From assembly GCA_036346225.1 (NCBI GenBank), contig JARFIW010001082.1:5146001-5210000 (forward strand): a stretch of 64,000 bases of DNA, read 5' to 3'. Source of the DNA: Platerodrilus igneus. Taxonomy: Eukaryota; Arthropoda; Insecta; Coleoptera; Lycidae. The notes below the pieces were generated by a model. That model made no database searches and was not told where the DNA came from. It saw nothing but the letters and a program-made list of their open reading frames with translations. Shown piece after piece: positions 22,630-34,451 of the stretch (position 1 is the stretch's first letter; the number at the start of each line of letters is the position of its first letter). Position numbers and translations under genes: made by a program.

Positions 22630-25024
22630 TAAATTAACACAATGGACGATTTAAAGGAACTATTTACTTACAATTAACGTATACAACGTATTTCGCTCAG
22701 CATATTACCTGACACAATCAACATACACGTCAATTATAAGTTAGCAATTTAGAAAGAAAAAATGAGCACTGACTATTGATGTTTTTCTTGCGTGTAGAGT
22801 CCCAATATTAACTTGTCGTATAAGTGATAATAAGTAAATTCATTTATTCAAGTAGTATTTTACAATCAGACATGCCCAAAAATTTGCACAATTTCCATGC
22901 CACAAGAGGGTTTTTCTTCATTTACACACAAGACTAATATCTTTGTCATAATTCGGAAGCTTTTTTAAAAAAAAATTGGTTGTAGCCAAAAAGAAAAAGT
23001 AACGATCTGGATGTCTTATTCTAAATCGATATTTCACATAGACAAGAAACCTTGACAAGAGCAAAACTATTGTTGTTGACTTACCTGTTTCACAACTAAA
23101 CTCAATAAAATGATAATGAATATGAATTATTTTGCAGAGAAACGCAAATCAGAATTTATAGTAAATGTGGAGCATTATAGGGCATAATTGTCTCTCCACC
23201 CTAATAAAACACTCGTTTCTATTATAATATAGGTAGGTATGTACTTACAGACCATTTGTCATATTACCAATCTATAATAATAGTGCATTCGCATTTTAGG
23301 AAGATACGATGTCACAGAATAAAATACGTTAAATAAGAACCCAGTATTCGACAATTGAAATTATAGTTCATAAAGTACGTTTTTTTGTTATTTTCATGCC
23401 GTGCATTTACCTGTGTTGAAATTCTCACGCTTGCCTTGATTGCATATTGTAAAGTCGCGTGACAAGTGTCAGTCAGTGAAAACACCACTCAAATATCCTC
23501 TATAGTTATATCTAACCTATCTTTAAACCGTAGAATTTTCTAGTAGATTTTCGATTTGTTTCAAACATAAAAGTTTGTTTAATATTTAAGAATTACACAT
23601 ACGTCCTCAAAAGAATGAATTTCTGCTTTAAAAGTAATAGCAACTATTCAGTATTTCTGATAACTGTAATCAGGCACAAGGTATAGTAGTCATAAGTAGG
23701 TGTGCTTTTGAGTTTCAATGTTTTTAACAAATTACGGTATTAAAATCTGTAGCAATTGGGATTCGACCCTGTTCACTTGCATGAAAGCAAAAAAAGGATG
23801 CTGATACTTTTCTTTGTATGTTGTACGTTCCTAACTACAGGTTCGAGAGCCCGTTGTCCCAGTACGATTAATTTGTGTATATTACGATAGTGATTTGCCG
23901 TCATGACTGCAGATTTATGTTTAGAAAACAAAAGTTTTGTGAAACTGCTAAAAAGCGTTCAACAGTTTTGTGGCGTTTACAGATAAAATGATAGTTAATA
24001 GAGATATGAATCGGTGATGGGAAAATTAAGAAAAAGAGCTAAACGGAGGTCAAGGACAAATACGAGAACAGAGAAGAAGAAATGAAAAAATTTATAACTT
24101 TTAGTTTTTACTTTGTGGCGTGTCCACACTATGCCGCTATGTCAAATAGCAAGGTCATTTAGTAAAGCCGAAAATAATGTAGACGTAGCTATTGGTTCGT
24201 GCCAATTGGCAAATTCCTCTCGAACGGCATGCCAATCCAAATCCCTCGAGTACCTACTTCAAAAAAAACCTGTCAGAATATAGTAGGGGGTGTGCCAACT
24301 GGCTTTACGTGGCGTCAGTTGTGATTTGGACCCCGATTAAGATACTGCATTTATTTTTTACGGACTAAATGTCAAAACATGTGAACGCTGCTCATTTTCA
24401 CTTGGCTTTGCCAAATAGTTTTGTTAACTGACCTTGTTAATTAGCATATCTGCATAGTGTTTAACATGCCATTTCCTATTTAACTTTTTGAGACATCAAG
24501 ATATTCCACACACGTTAAAATCCAATTTACGCCAAAGAACTGTTAGTTAAAAATAAATTTATTCACTTATTATTACACTTTCCTACAATAATTACATATT
24601 AATATATAAATTTATTTTGCCATGGAACTTATATTTCATTTGTGAAATAAGTCAAATTAATTTATTAAACTTGTTCTGCAGTTGCCTGTGAATTTTCTGC
24701 ACAAAACTTCTTCATATACAGTATGTTCAAAATCCCGAAGTATAAGCCATATTAAATTACACATTCTACGATTCTTCAAAACAAAAAGTTTATTGAACAT
24801 ACGTGCGGTAAACCCTAGTTATCGGATAATTATATAAAGCAACGTTAGTGGATGGAATAAGCCAAGTCTGTTTTTAAATAAGCGGCACATGGGATTTTAA
24901 ATGTATAAGACAAAGCCTAACGGCAGATGGGGTTATCAATATAATGATCTCTATATGGACTTTACATTAGTGAAAGAGAGATGAGCATACAGTAACCTAT
25001 TTACCTTGTCGCTTTCTCTCTGCT
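22621..25024. other. no recognisable gene
   Basis: AT-rich sequence without an open frame of note or a motif. A slightly GC-richer stretch at 24130-24350 has no coding potential that I can see. Confidence 0.4.
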
Positions 25025-25455
25025 CGTTCCACATTCTACCTTCCACATTTTACCTCCCTCCTTGCACCTTTCACGTTCCACATTCTACCTTCCACCTTCT
25101 ACCTTCCAAATTTTGTCTCTCACATTCTACCTTCCACATTCTACTTTTCACATTAGACTAACCTTGTATACTTCTGTTAACGAGCACCAAACAATTCTCA
25201 GGAACTACTTTTGATCAACACGAATATTCTTCGACAACTAAGGTTCCGTAATTTGCTCCCTCGTCACGCATGGCAGTTATTTTCTACCTTCCACCTTCCA
25301 CATTCTACCTTCCACATCCAACCCTCCACTTTCTACTTCCACATCCTGCCTTCCATCTTCTACTTCCACATTTTACCTTCCACATTCCACCTTCCACATT
25401 TTACCTTCCACATTTTTACTCTTCGTAATGCTACCTTACACCTTCTACTTTACAC
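25025..25455 (+). repeat. pyrimidine-rich minisatellite
   Basis: Two blocks (about 25025-25157 and 25283-25455) of an irregular 14-15-bp repeat around ACCTTCCACATTCT. The open frame at 25211-25462, a Phe-His-Leu-Pro-Ser repeat, is a by-product. The second block lies inside the inverted repeat described next. Confidence 0.9.
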
Positions 25456-25690
25456 ATCCTAAAATTTCTGTTATAATAGCTTTTTTATTTATAAACATTT
25501 CCTTTCCTTGTAAAGCATCTACTTTTTTATTTGTAGAAATTTTCTTAGCGTGTAAAGCATTGAATATACGCAAATTTCCTTAAAAGTCCGAATCTATAAT
25601 TAATCTAATCTTAGACCGACACATAGCCAAGACCTAAAAATGTTTAAAGATGGCGCACCCCCACAAAACGCTAATTGCGTGAGGTTATTT
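25190..25690 (+). repeat. left copy of a 450-bp inverted repeat
   Basis: Shares, in inverse orientation with 28375-28790, the blocks ATTCTTCGACAACTA, GTCACGCATGGCAGTT, ATAATAGCTTTTTTATTTAT, CTTAGCGTGTAAAGCATT and an inner end with AAGATGG...CCCCCACA. It contains the second block of the minisatellite. The pair may be the terminal inverted repeats of one element of about 3.6 kb or two independent insertions. Confidence 0.75.
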
Positions 25691-26686
25691 GAATATAATA
25701 ATAATTATATATTTTGTAATAGTTATAAAGATCTCTTCTCATTTCGATTTATAGTGCACTTTCATATCTAGTAGCCTACGATTTTTTGCTAGGTAGTGAT
25801 ATTATTTGATATTCGATTCTGTCGGATTAGTTTATCAATTGTCATGTCGTATTAATATTGCTGAAGGTATCTTGTTATTCGACTTAATAGTTAATTAAGA
25901 CAAAAAGCTTGTTTTAGATGTTGTTGCTGTATTATCTGCGATAATCGGCCAACCTTTGATATTACTCTCTCCTTTATGGTATCTTGTGACGAGATCAGAC
26001 ATAGTTGTGATAAATGCTGTACTTTTGTCATCCTCTTGTGTGGATTATTAAAGTATTTCACCATTTTATTAAATTTACTACCACTATATTTATTGTGGGT
26101 TTGTAATTAAAAGACGCCAGTGGCGAATTGAATCAACTATTGGTCTGACATATGTTTGTTGGTTTGTCTGAATTGCACCCCTGCCTTCATTAATCGTGAA
26201 TTCCGCTTTTTGTGGTAAGTCTTCTACTAAAAGTAGCGCCCTAATTTATTAATTTTGTTTTACTATTGTGTGTTATACTTTAGGAACCTCATATATGATT
26301 CAGTATTATTTAGTACGATCAAGCATAATCTATTATGCGATTTAGTATATGATCTAGCGTTATCGAGTACCTGTATCAAGTATTTTTCAGTCTCCATTCG
26401 AGGTGATAATAACAATCATCCAGTTCAACGTATTCTTACTAATCGCCGAAGACTGCTTCCTTCAACAAAGATTAAAGTAAGCTGTTTCTTCTCGGATGGT
26501 ATTTCTCCAGGATGCAATATTCGTCTTGATTCTTTCATGGCAGAAGGTTGTATACTTTGTTTGTGATAGTTTATGCATGTTATTGAACATTACCTGTGCT
26601 CAAGTATAAAGTTTGATAATAATTATTTTTCCTGTTTAAAATTGATCCTACTGCAACCCCGAATACTGCAGAATTTGAAATATTGC
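25691..26686. other. no recognised gene; one 103-codon frame
   Basis: Interior of the inverted-repeat pair. A plus-strand frame at 26255-26566 (first codon may not be ATG in context) has no recognised motif; its C-terminal third is rather hydrophilic and Cys-containing. I do not call it a gene. Confidence 0.4.
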
Positions 26687-26700
26687 TGTATATAGTAACT

Positions 26701-27083
26701 AGGCGGCTCCGTGGCGTAGTGGTATGTGTGTGACTACTACGCCCTAGCTCCTGGGTTCGAATCCCGACACGGTCCGCTTGAAAAATGTTAGGCGAGCATT
26801 TTTCGCAAAAATACACCCTCGTTCGGATGAGAGGTAAAATGGAGGTCCCGTGTGTGAGTGTTGTCACGCACGTTAAAGATCCCTACCTTGCTTGGAACAG
26901 CAAGGATTCGGCAAAATTCAAAATTTTCCAGGTAAAAAAAAACTCGCTTCCTGGCCAATGTAGTACCTTCGGGTGGAGCATTGGAAAATCACATGTAATG
27001 TATATAGTAATTCCAATGTAGTACCTCCGGGTGGATCATTAGGGACGTGGCCGCAATTATAGCGGCCCTAATTCAAATTATAA
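26701..27083 (+). mobile_element. tRNA-derived SINE
   Basis: The head is tRNA-like, with an A-box-type TGGCGTAGTGG (26713-26723) and a perfect B box GGTTCGAATCC (about 26754-26764), so it should bind RNA polymerase III factors. The body has a central segment with GGATGAGAGGTAAAATGGAG then GGTCCCGTGTGTGAGTG and CACGCACGTTAAAGATCCC, which resembles a conserved domain of SINEs in distant invertebrate phyla. The tail contains two copies of a CAATGTAGTACCT(T/C)CGGGTGGA segment. TGTATATAGTAACT precedes the head (26687-26700), and TGTATATAGTAATT recurs at 26999-27012 and 27084-27097, consistent with a target duplication. Its frame at 26785-27021 is incidental. Confidence 0.75.
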
Positions 27084-27097
27084 TGTATATAGTAATT

Positions 27098-28374
27098 TGT
27101 GTGATTTTAATGCAGTATCTAATAATTTTCAAGTCACATAATTAAGGTTGTGCTGTAATTGAATTAATTACTGTTAAACCCTACACGAGATATAACTGCA
27201 AATTTATGTGGCCATAAAACATCACTCTTTAAGGTTATAATTAAATACAAAGTGTTTTACAGTTCCTGGTAGGTACTCGTGCAGAGCCATAGATACATGT
27301 TATGTTTTTATTAAAGAACATGAATTTAAAAACTGTTTAAATAAATTTATGTCTTGGTTTAATTCAAGTATTGTTTATTTGGTTTGGTATTAAATTACAG
27401 TGATACCCAGTGGTTACTCAAGTTTCGTAGAACAGTTCTCTACGTCACTAGCGCTCTTTGTCATGGTACCCACTTATCGCGTAGCTCTACCAAGACCCCA
27501 AATATATGATTGATAGGTTGAACCCTATCCCAATTATTGAAATAGATGCAGAGTCCTTGCCCTGAGCTACCTCGGAGCTTGAAGAAGTCATCGAGCTACG
27601 AAGTTACACTGTAATTATTTCTAAATATCACAATTACAATTTTGTAGCGCGACATAGTCTTATGGAAGTAGTCACTCATCAAAGCATAAAATGCAAAGAT
27701 ACACCGCAAAGACCATGTTATGGGGAGCGATCAATAGGATTGCAGAATTTTAAAAAATAAAAAAGAACCTTCCGCGAAAGGATAGCCGAAATTTTAAAAA
27801 TTCGAAAAGAACGGATAAGGTAACTGCAATGCCGCGAGATTTTTATGCGGGAAGTCTACCGTAGAACATGAATGACGCGAATCGGTGCTCTCATTGATTC
27901 TAGCAGTTTTAAATAAAAGTAAATATACCGAGCCGTTCGAGGTTTAAAAATATAATATACCAGTGAGTCGGATGAAATATCGTATTTTATTTAATGATGA
28001 GATGGCTCTGATATTGTAGAGACAAAAATTAAAGACACGTTTTAAAAATGTCAACTAACAGAAAATCATGCCCGCCAAAATCTTTGGTTATAATCATCCC
28101 GAGAATTTTATTACAAAGTTGCCGTATTCACCGCACCACTTAAAAATATCGCGGCCATGCAGTTCACTTACGCGCACCCCGCCCAGCTCCTGCTCCTTTC
28201 AAATTTTTTATTTCTGCGCTTCTATTGACTTACCACAACTGCCGCACTTTTCAATTCCTGCGACCCTCATAACATGGTCTCTAGAATGTGACTTTGTATT
28301 TTATGCCTCGACGAATAACTGCCGCCCTAAGACTATTACAAAATACATTATTATTCTATATTTAAATAATTACA
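27098..28374. other. no recognised gene
   Basis: The plus frame at 28068-28412 (114 codons, starting from an ATG) has no recognisable domain and a composition rich in Ser, Pro and Leu. I leave it uncalled. The rest is non-coding. Confidence 0.4.
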
Positions 28375-28790
28375 AGTACTTAGCGTTGTGTGGGGGTTCA
28401 CCATCTTTGTAAAATTTTAGGTTTTGGCCAAGTGTTGGTTCAAGGTTACATTAATGCAGATTCAGATTTCTAATGAAATTTGAATCTATCTAATGCTTTA
28501 CACGCTAAGACGCTTATGAAAAATCAAAGTAGATATTTTACAAGCTAAGAAAATATTTATAAATAAAAAAGCTATTATGACAGAAGTTTTAGAATGTGCA
28601 AGGTGGAAGGTGCAAGGTAGAATATGGAAGAGTACATTGTGAAAGTAGAATATGGCAGGTAAAATGTGGACGGTGAAAGGTGGAATGTAGAAAGGAACTG
28701 CCATGCGTGACAAGGGAGCGAATTGCGGAACTCTAGTTGTCGAAGAATCATCATCATGTATTTGACGGAGCTCTTAAAATGAAATCAAAC
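28375..28790 (-). repeat. right copy of the 450-bp inverted repeat
   Basis: Reverse-complement partner of 25190-25690. It carries a shorter, purine-rich (complement) minisatellite at about 28590-28700. The outer end at about 28740-28760 has CTAGTTGTCGAAGAATCA, matching the left copy. Confidence 0.75.
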
Positions 28791-28874
28791 ATAGCAATAT
28801 TAAGGCATTTATACAGTATGAAATATTTTCGTTCATACAAAATCATATAGAACATTTACAACATCATAGGTATT

Positions 28875-28970
28875 TATGGTTCCGGGTTGGGACCGTGTCA
28901 TTTTATAAACTAAGGTCGACGTTTTGCCCACTTTTGTAAGGGGCTTCATCAGGACAAGAAAAGAAAATAA
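28875..28970 (-). repeat. Penelope-like tail fragment, minus
   Basis: Matches the tail of the Penelope-like element at 53172-53290 (shared GGTTCCGGGTTGGGACCGTG and CCACTTTTGTAAGG on plus). On the minus strand it has CTGATGA (complement of 28946-28952) and a GCCC/GGGC helix, but the downstream GAAA has become AAAA. Confidence 0.7.
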
Positions 28971-29094
28971 ATAATAAAAAATATAATAATAAAGATAAGA
29001 ATGATAATATTAAATAGACAAGTTAAAATGTAAAAAGTATGTAAAGTTACTTCTGAACTAGCAGACTCACTAGCTCATTTAAGCCAAAAGGTGT

Positions 29095-29215
29095 CTTGTG
29101 GCAAAGCAAAGCCCCTTACAAAAGTGGGCGAAACGTTGACCTTAGTTTATAAAATGACACGATTCCAACCCGGAACCATAAATATTTATAATGACTCCGG
29201 CTGTGAAAGCCTCCG
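29095..29215 (+). repeat. Penelope-like tail fragment, plus
   Basis: Inverted partner of 28875-28970, separated by about 125 bp of AT-rich sequence. It retains GCCCCTTACAAAAGTGGGCG and GAAAC but lacks the CTGATGA, where unrelated bases stand. It continues into ATGACTCCGGCTGTGAAAGC, which the copy at 53 kb also carries. Confidence 0.7.
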
Positions 29216-31087
29216 ATAATTGCATTTAACAACTTTCATATTTCAAACTATTGAAACGTATAAGTTTCATATGTAAACTCTGCATGTTATTTTGGCTTTA
29301 TAATCAAGATTACATATTACTTGGTTGACGTAAATTAAACATGAATGAATACATTGTCGATCTCGTAAATCTTACATATAACCTCAAAGCAAATACTTTC
29401 ATGCAAACATTAAAATCTAATGATACGAGTCCAATATTGCCACAACGGCTTTTTTTCAAACAATATCTTAAGTCTAAGATAAAAAAATTATAACTACAAT
29501 ATAATCGCTCGCTTGCACTACGATAAAGCCCAAGAATCTCTCTTTCTAATTAGGATTTTCATTCACAAATCATTCCCTATTTAAAACTTAATATATACAA
29601 AATTTTAGAAATTAAGTCTAATAATTCTAACCACCTTCCCTTAAAATAGGATATAAAAGCATCTCATCAGTTATATTTAATATTTTTCGTTATATAGCTG
29701 GCAAAAACCTACCGCTGGCGGCCGTCCTCAAATCAAATTGTCCATTTGTACAAATCATACAAAGACTTGCATACAAAATCATAAATAGCTTAACTTAACT
29801 AACCACTAAAAAATGTTCTTTAAAAATTTTAAACAATAGCATTTTTATTTTTTACCGTATAAATTAGACTGGTCGTCCTATTCTATATCATAAGCATACA
29901 TCCATGTCCAAAAACTGTTGAAAAAATACCATAAAAATTAAATTTCGAATTCATATACAAATGTCGTCCAAATCGCTTAAAATTAATTTACCATTAAATA
30001 GCTTTCATCTCAATTGATTTTAATTCTTCGTTCCATTTTTAAAACAGTGTAATTGTCTACTTTCTACCGAATGGCAATAAACTTTTAAAGTTGTCGATTA
30101 AAGACGTTTGTTCACTATAAATACTTCACTACTAGACGTCACTAGCATGGTGACGTTTAAAATAAGTATTCAAAAACTGACTTCGATACGCCTTTGCTTG
30201 GGTTTATAAAAATGAAATACCAACGACTTTACACGTCTAGAAAAATCGCGTTAAATTTTGTGAACTCTGGTTGTTACTTCTAGACCCTGATTGGTTACTA
30301 ATGTAGGCTAATCCCCTACGTAAACATCTCGAATCGTATGTACGATGCAAGATTTACAGAATGTGACATTTTGCGGCTTGAGGTTATCGTTAATTAATAC
30401 ATTCACCGACCCGTTATCTCATCGTCATCGTTATTGTTTATCCTTAATTGTTTTATTTTATGTTATAGCTTCTCATTGGAATCTCCATTAACCTTTATTA
30501 TCAATGGAATTTTCTCGGAATTTTTAATGAATTACGTTCTTACTTTTAAGTTAAAATACATTACCCTTTTCGTTTAAAAATTAATAGGTAAACGCAATTG
30601 AATACGTGCTTTCCAAAATACGATTGTGTGGAATTAAATATTGTATATTTACAGGCGACTTCCTGCAAAATGAGTGCACTATAACATTAAACTCTTTATA
30701 CACTACGTTGAACATGAAAATCTTTTATAATAGTCGGATTTACCCTTTGAATTCTTTTTTTCTTGGTATGAAGGAAAGATAAGTTCCTTCTACACCCGGA
30801 ATATTCTTATTCTTATCTTATTTTATCCTTCGTGATTAAGAATAAAATTCTTTAATGAACCACGGGTCTATGCTTTTATAATATAATATACCGAGCGCTT
30901 CCACAAGAACGATAGTATGAAAATGAGTATTTACCAAATTTGGGCTTCTTTTAACATAGTGATAATCATTTAGTCTTTACAATTTTGAAGTTATTTTGGA
31001 AAAAGAAATTTTTGAAATTGTAGAAACATTCTTTTTCCCGTGTAATAAATTCAAAAGAGCAAAACAAATATTACTTTCTTACAGTAC
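29216..31087. other. no recognised gene
   Basis: AT-rich, no long frame and no element that I recognise; it could be intronic if the exon at 31088-31180 is real. Confidence 0.35.
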
Positions 31088-31180
31088 CTTTTGATGGACT
31101 ATCTACAAGAGCTATGAGTTTCGTCCTAAGGCGTTTCGTTTTCACAGGGTCCATCATCAATTCTTTTTCTAAACACGGTC
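31088..31180 (-). CDS. candidate host exon, unknown protein
   Basis: A 93-nt block on the minus strand has the look of an internal exon: upstream a T/A-rich tract ending in TTTTAG (complement of 31181-31186), downstream AAAAG followed by GTACTGTAAG, a good donor. The open frame between (residues around LEKELMMDPVKTKRLRTKL, then IALVDSPSK) is basic, of higher codon quality than its surroundings and not of any transposon family I recognise. The length is a multiple of three. The 92-codon open frame continues into both flanks but becomes low-quality there. No neighbouring exon is identified, so this could be chance. Confidence 0.3.
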
Positions 31181-31870
31181 CTAAAATTGTAAAATGTAAC
31201 CAATCACAGTTTATGGTTAAAATATGTTTTAGGTAATTACAGCTACATCTACGGTTTAAAAAATTTCCAAATGGTGGTCCTGCACCTTTCAAGGATAAGC
31301 ACATAACATTTAATTTACTGAGAATAATTAAAAAAGCTCGTGCATTCACGGTGTATTATAGACTAGTTGAACAAAGGTTGGTATTGCTTGATATACAGTC
31401 TATAATATATTATTATTTGATTACACGATTTTAGATTTAAGATATTTTTGCAGTAACTATAAGGACGAATAGTTAATTGTTCTGACTGAGTATATCTTAT
31501 CAAGGTAAAGTTCACAAAACAAGGCATATGTATTGCAATTATTATATAACCTATTTTTAAGGTAAGTCAATGACCTGATAAAGAATTTTAAAAGGATGTT
31601 AACGGTGCAATATTTTTCCTTGATTTTTAATTTAAATATTTGTAAATGTGTATGGTTACTAAATAACAAAAGAAATTATGACGTTGTTTTATGTGACAAT
31701 TGATAGCATGTTATAATTAACTTTAAGATGGAACAAGCACGTATAATTCTCATTGTACGTAACTTATTGGAGAAATAATTATATTATGAGTTATTATTAA
31801 TAACTTGATTCATAGTTCGTCGGTTTTATTTTAGAATTGGTTAATGCCAATAATCAGGGAAAAGCTGAGT
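31181..31870. other. no recognised gene
   Basis: AT-rich sequence between the candidate exon and RTE tails; the frame at 31457-31669 (minus) has no motif. Confidence 0.4.
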
Positions 31871-32056
31871 CATCATCATCATTTTGTTTTCGACTTAAAG
31901 TCGGTTTGACGCAGCTCTAGCTTCTTTTCTATTCGGTGCTAATCTAATAAGCTCTACATACCCTTCACAAACTAAATTTCTAATAATTTGACCAATATAG
32001 CTTGGTCTAGGTCTTCCTATATTCTTCTATCTTTTTCTTATCTAACTGGCTTCAAA
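31871..32056 (-). mobile_element. RTE 3' end, 5'-truncated
   Basis: Short copy of the RTE tail. On minus it ends in CGACTTTAAGTCG, then (ATG)n (complement of CATCATCATCAT at 31872-31883), the short tandem repeat typical of RTE 3' ends. It parallels the C-terminal coding end of the longer copy (32204-32340) but has an internal deletion that joins sequence equal to 32336 with sequence equal to about 32538. Confidence 0.75.
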
Positions 32057-32203
32057 AAAGGAAAAGTGTTAAATTATATGTTATGGTAAGGCTTAAGCAA
32101 CGAATCGCTACCAACATGCCAGACCGCTAACTAATTGTGAGTTATGTCCTGGTGACATTTAGTTAACCGATTTTTATTTTTTTTGTTTTGTTTTCGAACT
32201 TAC

Positions 32204-34130
32204 TTAAAGTCGGCTTGACGCAGCTCTAAATTCTTTTCTATTCTGAGCTAGTCTAAAATGATCTGCATACCCTTCACAACCTAAATCTCTAATAATTTGA
32301 CTAATATAGCTTTGTCTAGGCCTTCCTACTCTATTTTTATTTGGTAGTCTATAATCTAAGACTTTACTAAATAGTCCCTCATGTCTTAACTGGTACCCTA
32401 TCATTCTATCGCTCCTGACCTTCAATTGTTTCCACATACAGGGTTCCTCACCTATCCTTCTATAAACTTCCTCGTTTGTTACTCTATCTGTCCAACTAAT
32501 CTTTAACATTCTCCTATAACACCAAGTTTCAAAAGCTTCTATCTTTTTCTTATCTACTTCTTTAATTGTGCAAGTCTCACTACAGTATAGTAGAACGCTT
32601 CATACGTACGACTTTAAGAAACTTTTTCTATTATCTAAACTAATACTATTAGCTATTAATAAGTTTTTCTTTTTTAAAAACATTTTTCTAGCTTGAGCTA
32701 TTCTAGCTACTATATCCCTTCTGCTACGTCCATTCTTTGTAATTATACTACCTAAATAGCAAAATTCATCTACCTGGTCTAACTCGGTATTACCTATTTT
32801 TAATTTTGGTTTAGAACTAGGCTGTAACTCACTTGTCATTATCTTTGTCTTTCCAGAGTTAATTCTTACACTATAGTTACTCTGTAGTATCTCATCTAAA
32901 ATATTTAAAAACTCTCCTAACTCTTTTCTAGACTCTGCTATAATGGCTATATCATCTGCAAAACTTAGCATGTCTATTTTCTGTCCCTGTACACTAATAC
33001 TTATCTCTTTTCTCTCTCTAGCTAAGTTTAAAGCTTCCTCGATATAAACATTAAAAATCAATGGAGATAGTATACATCCCTGTCTAACACCATTTCTAAT
33101 CTTAGCTTCCTTTTCTATTTCATCACATCTAATTACTACGCTTTGGTTTTTATATTGACTGTAAATAATTTGTCTATCCCTATGAGAGATTCCTATTTTT
33201 TGCAAAACCCTGAACATAACAATCCAATTAACCCTATCAAATGCTTTTTCTAAATCTACAAACGCGAAATGAGTCTTTTTATTTTTTTTTGTAACCTTTT
33301 TTCGATAATTAACCTAATCATTAGTATCGGTTCTCTAGTCCCTGTGTCTTTACGAAAACCATATTGGTCTTCGCCTAAATAATTCTCAATCAAAGCTTCT
33401 ACTCTATTTTTAATTATTTTTGTTAGTATTTTGGAAGCATGAGAAGTTAAACTAACGTTCTAAAATTCTCACACCTATCAGCTCTTGGCTTTTTTTGGGA
33501 TTGGGATAATAATATTTTTTTTGAAATCTATTGGAACCTCACCTGTATCATATATTACTTTTACTAGTTTATATAATCTGTCTAAAGTTTTCTGACTTGC
33601 ATATTTTATTAATTTTGCGGGTATATCGTCTATCCCTGGCGCTTTATTTAGTTTAAGATTCCTAACAGCTCTATCAAATTCCTCTCTTAATATTGAGAAC
33701 TCTATTTCTACATCCTCTTCTTCGTCGTTCTCTAACTCATCCATATCGTCTCCCTTATATAAATCTTCTAAATATCTTTTCCATCTATCTGCTACCTCAA
33801 CTTTATTTATTAGAAGCTCATTATTCTCGTCTCTAATACCATTATATTTTTTCCTATCTTCCCCAAAAAACTTTTTAACTGCCCTGTAAGCCCTGTCTGT
33901 CTTACCTACTCTCAAATCATCTTGTATTCCCTTACAATTCTCCTCCATCCATTAGTTCTAGCTTTTCTACACTCATGTACTATCTTATTTCTAACTGTAT
34001 TATATTTTTGCTTACTTTCACTATCCAATTCTCTGAAAGGTTTAAGCTTTTTTCTATTCTCTATTAAATCTAATATCTCCTTTGTTACCCAGGGTTTTCT
34101 CGCTTCTATTTTTGCTTACCTATAGTCTGT
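32204..34130 (-). pseudogene. RTE reverse transcriptase, frameshifted
   Basis: Reverse transcriptase that copies the LINE RNA at the nicked target. Pieces in order: linker (RKPWVTKEILDL, near 34090), 33948-33478 with APGIDDIPAKLIKY and IIIPIPKK, then 33480-33220 with QYGFRKDTGTREPI, then 33217-32600 with GVRQGCILSPLIFNVYIEEAL and the catalytic FADDIAI, then 32509-32204 with the C-terminal region (NRVGRPRQSYISQIIRDLGC). Each break is a frame change, at least three, some beside T/A homopolymers (near 33285). The catalytic FADD is intact. The domains are complete enough to judge this a relatively recent copy. Confidence 0.88.
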
Positions 34131-34451
34131 GTTCTTGTATCATGTACAGCCATTTTTATTTCTATCCATCTATTTTCTACGTTCCCTCCTACAGCTATCT
34201 CTTTGCTCTTATTATCTAATACTTGTTTATATTCCTATTTTACTCTACTATCATTAAGCTTACCTAAATCCCATCCCTCTCTTTTAACCTTTCTCAATTT
34301 TTTGAATTTTAGTTTACATTTCATTTAACTAAGTTATGATGGCTATCTATGTCAGCCCCTGGATAACTACGACAGTTTTTAACTAGTTTCTAAATCTTTG
34401 TTTAACTAAAATATAATCTATTTGGTATCTAGCCCTATCACCTGGCGCTTT

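Noticed and set aside
25211..25462. Frame with repeated Phe-His-Leu-Pro-Ser
   Set aside because: It is the pyrimidine-rich minisatellite read in one frame.
26704..26778. Possible tRNA gene
   Set aside because: A and B boxes are present but the cloverleaf is poor and a SINE body follows; it is the SINE head.
28068..28412. 114-codon plus frame
   Set aside because: No domain, low-complexity Ser/Pro/Leu content and no neighbouring signal for a gene.
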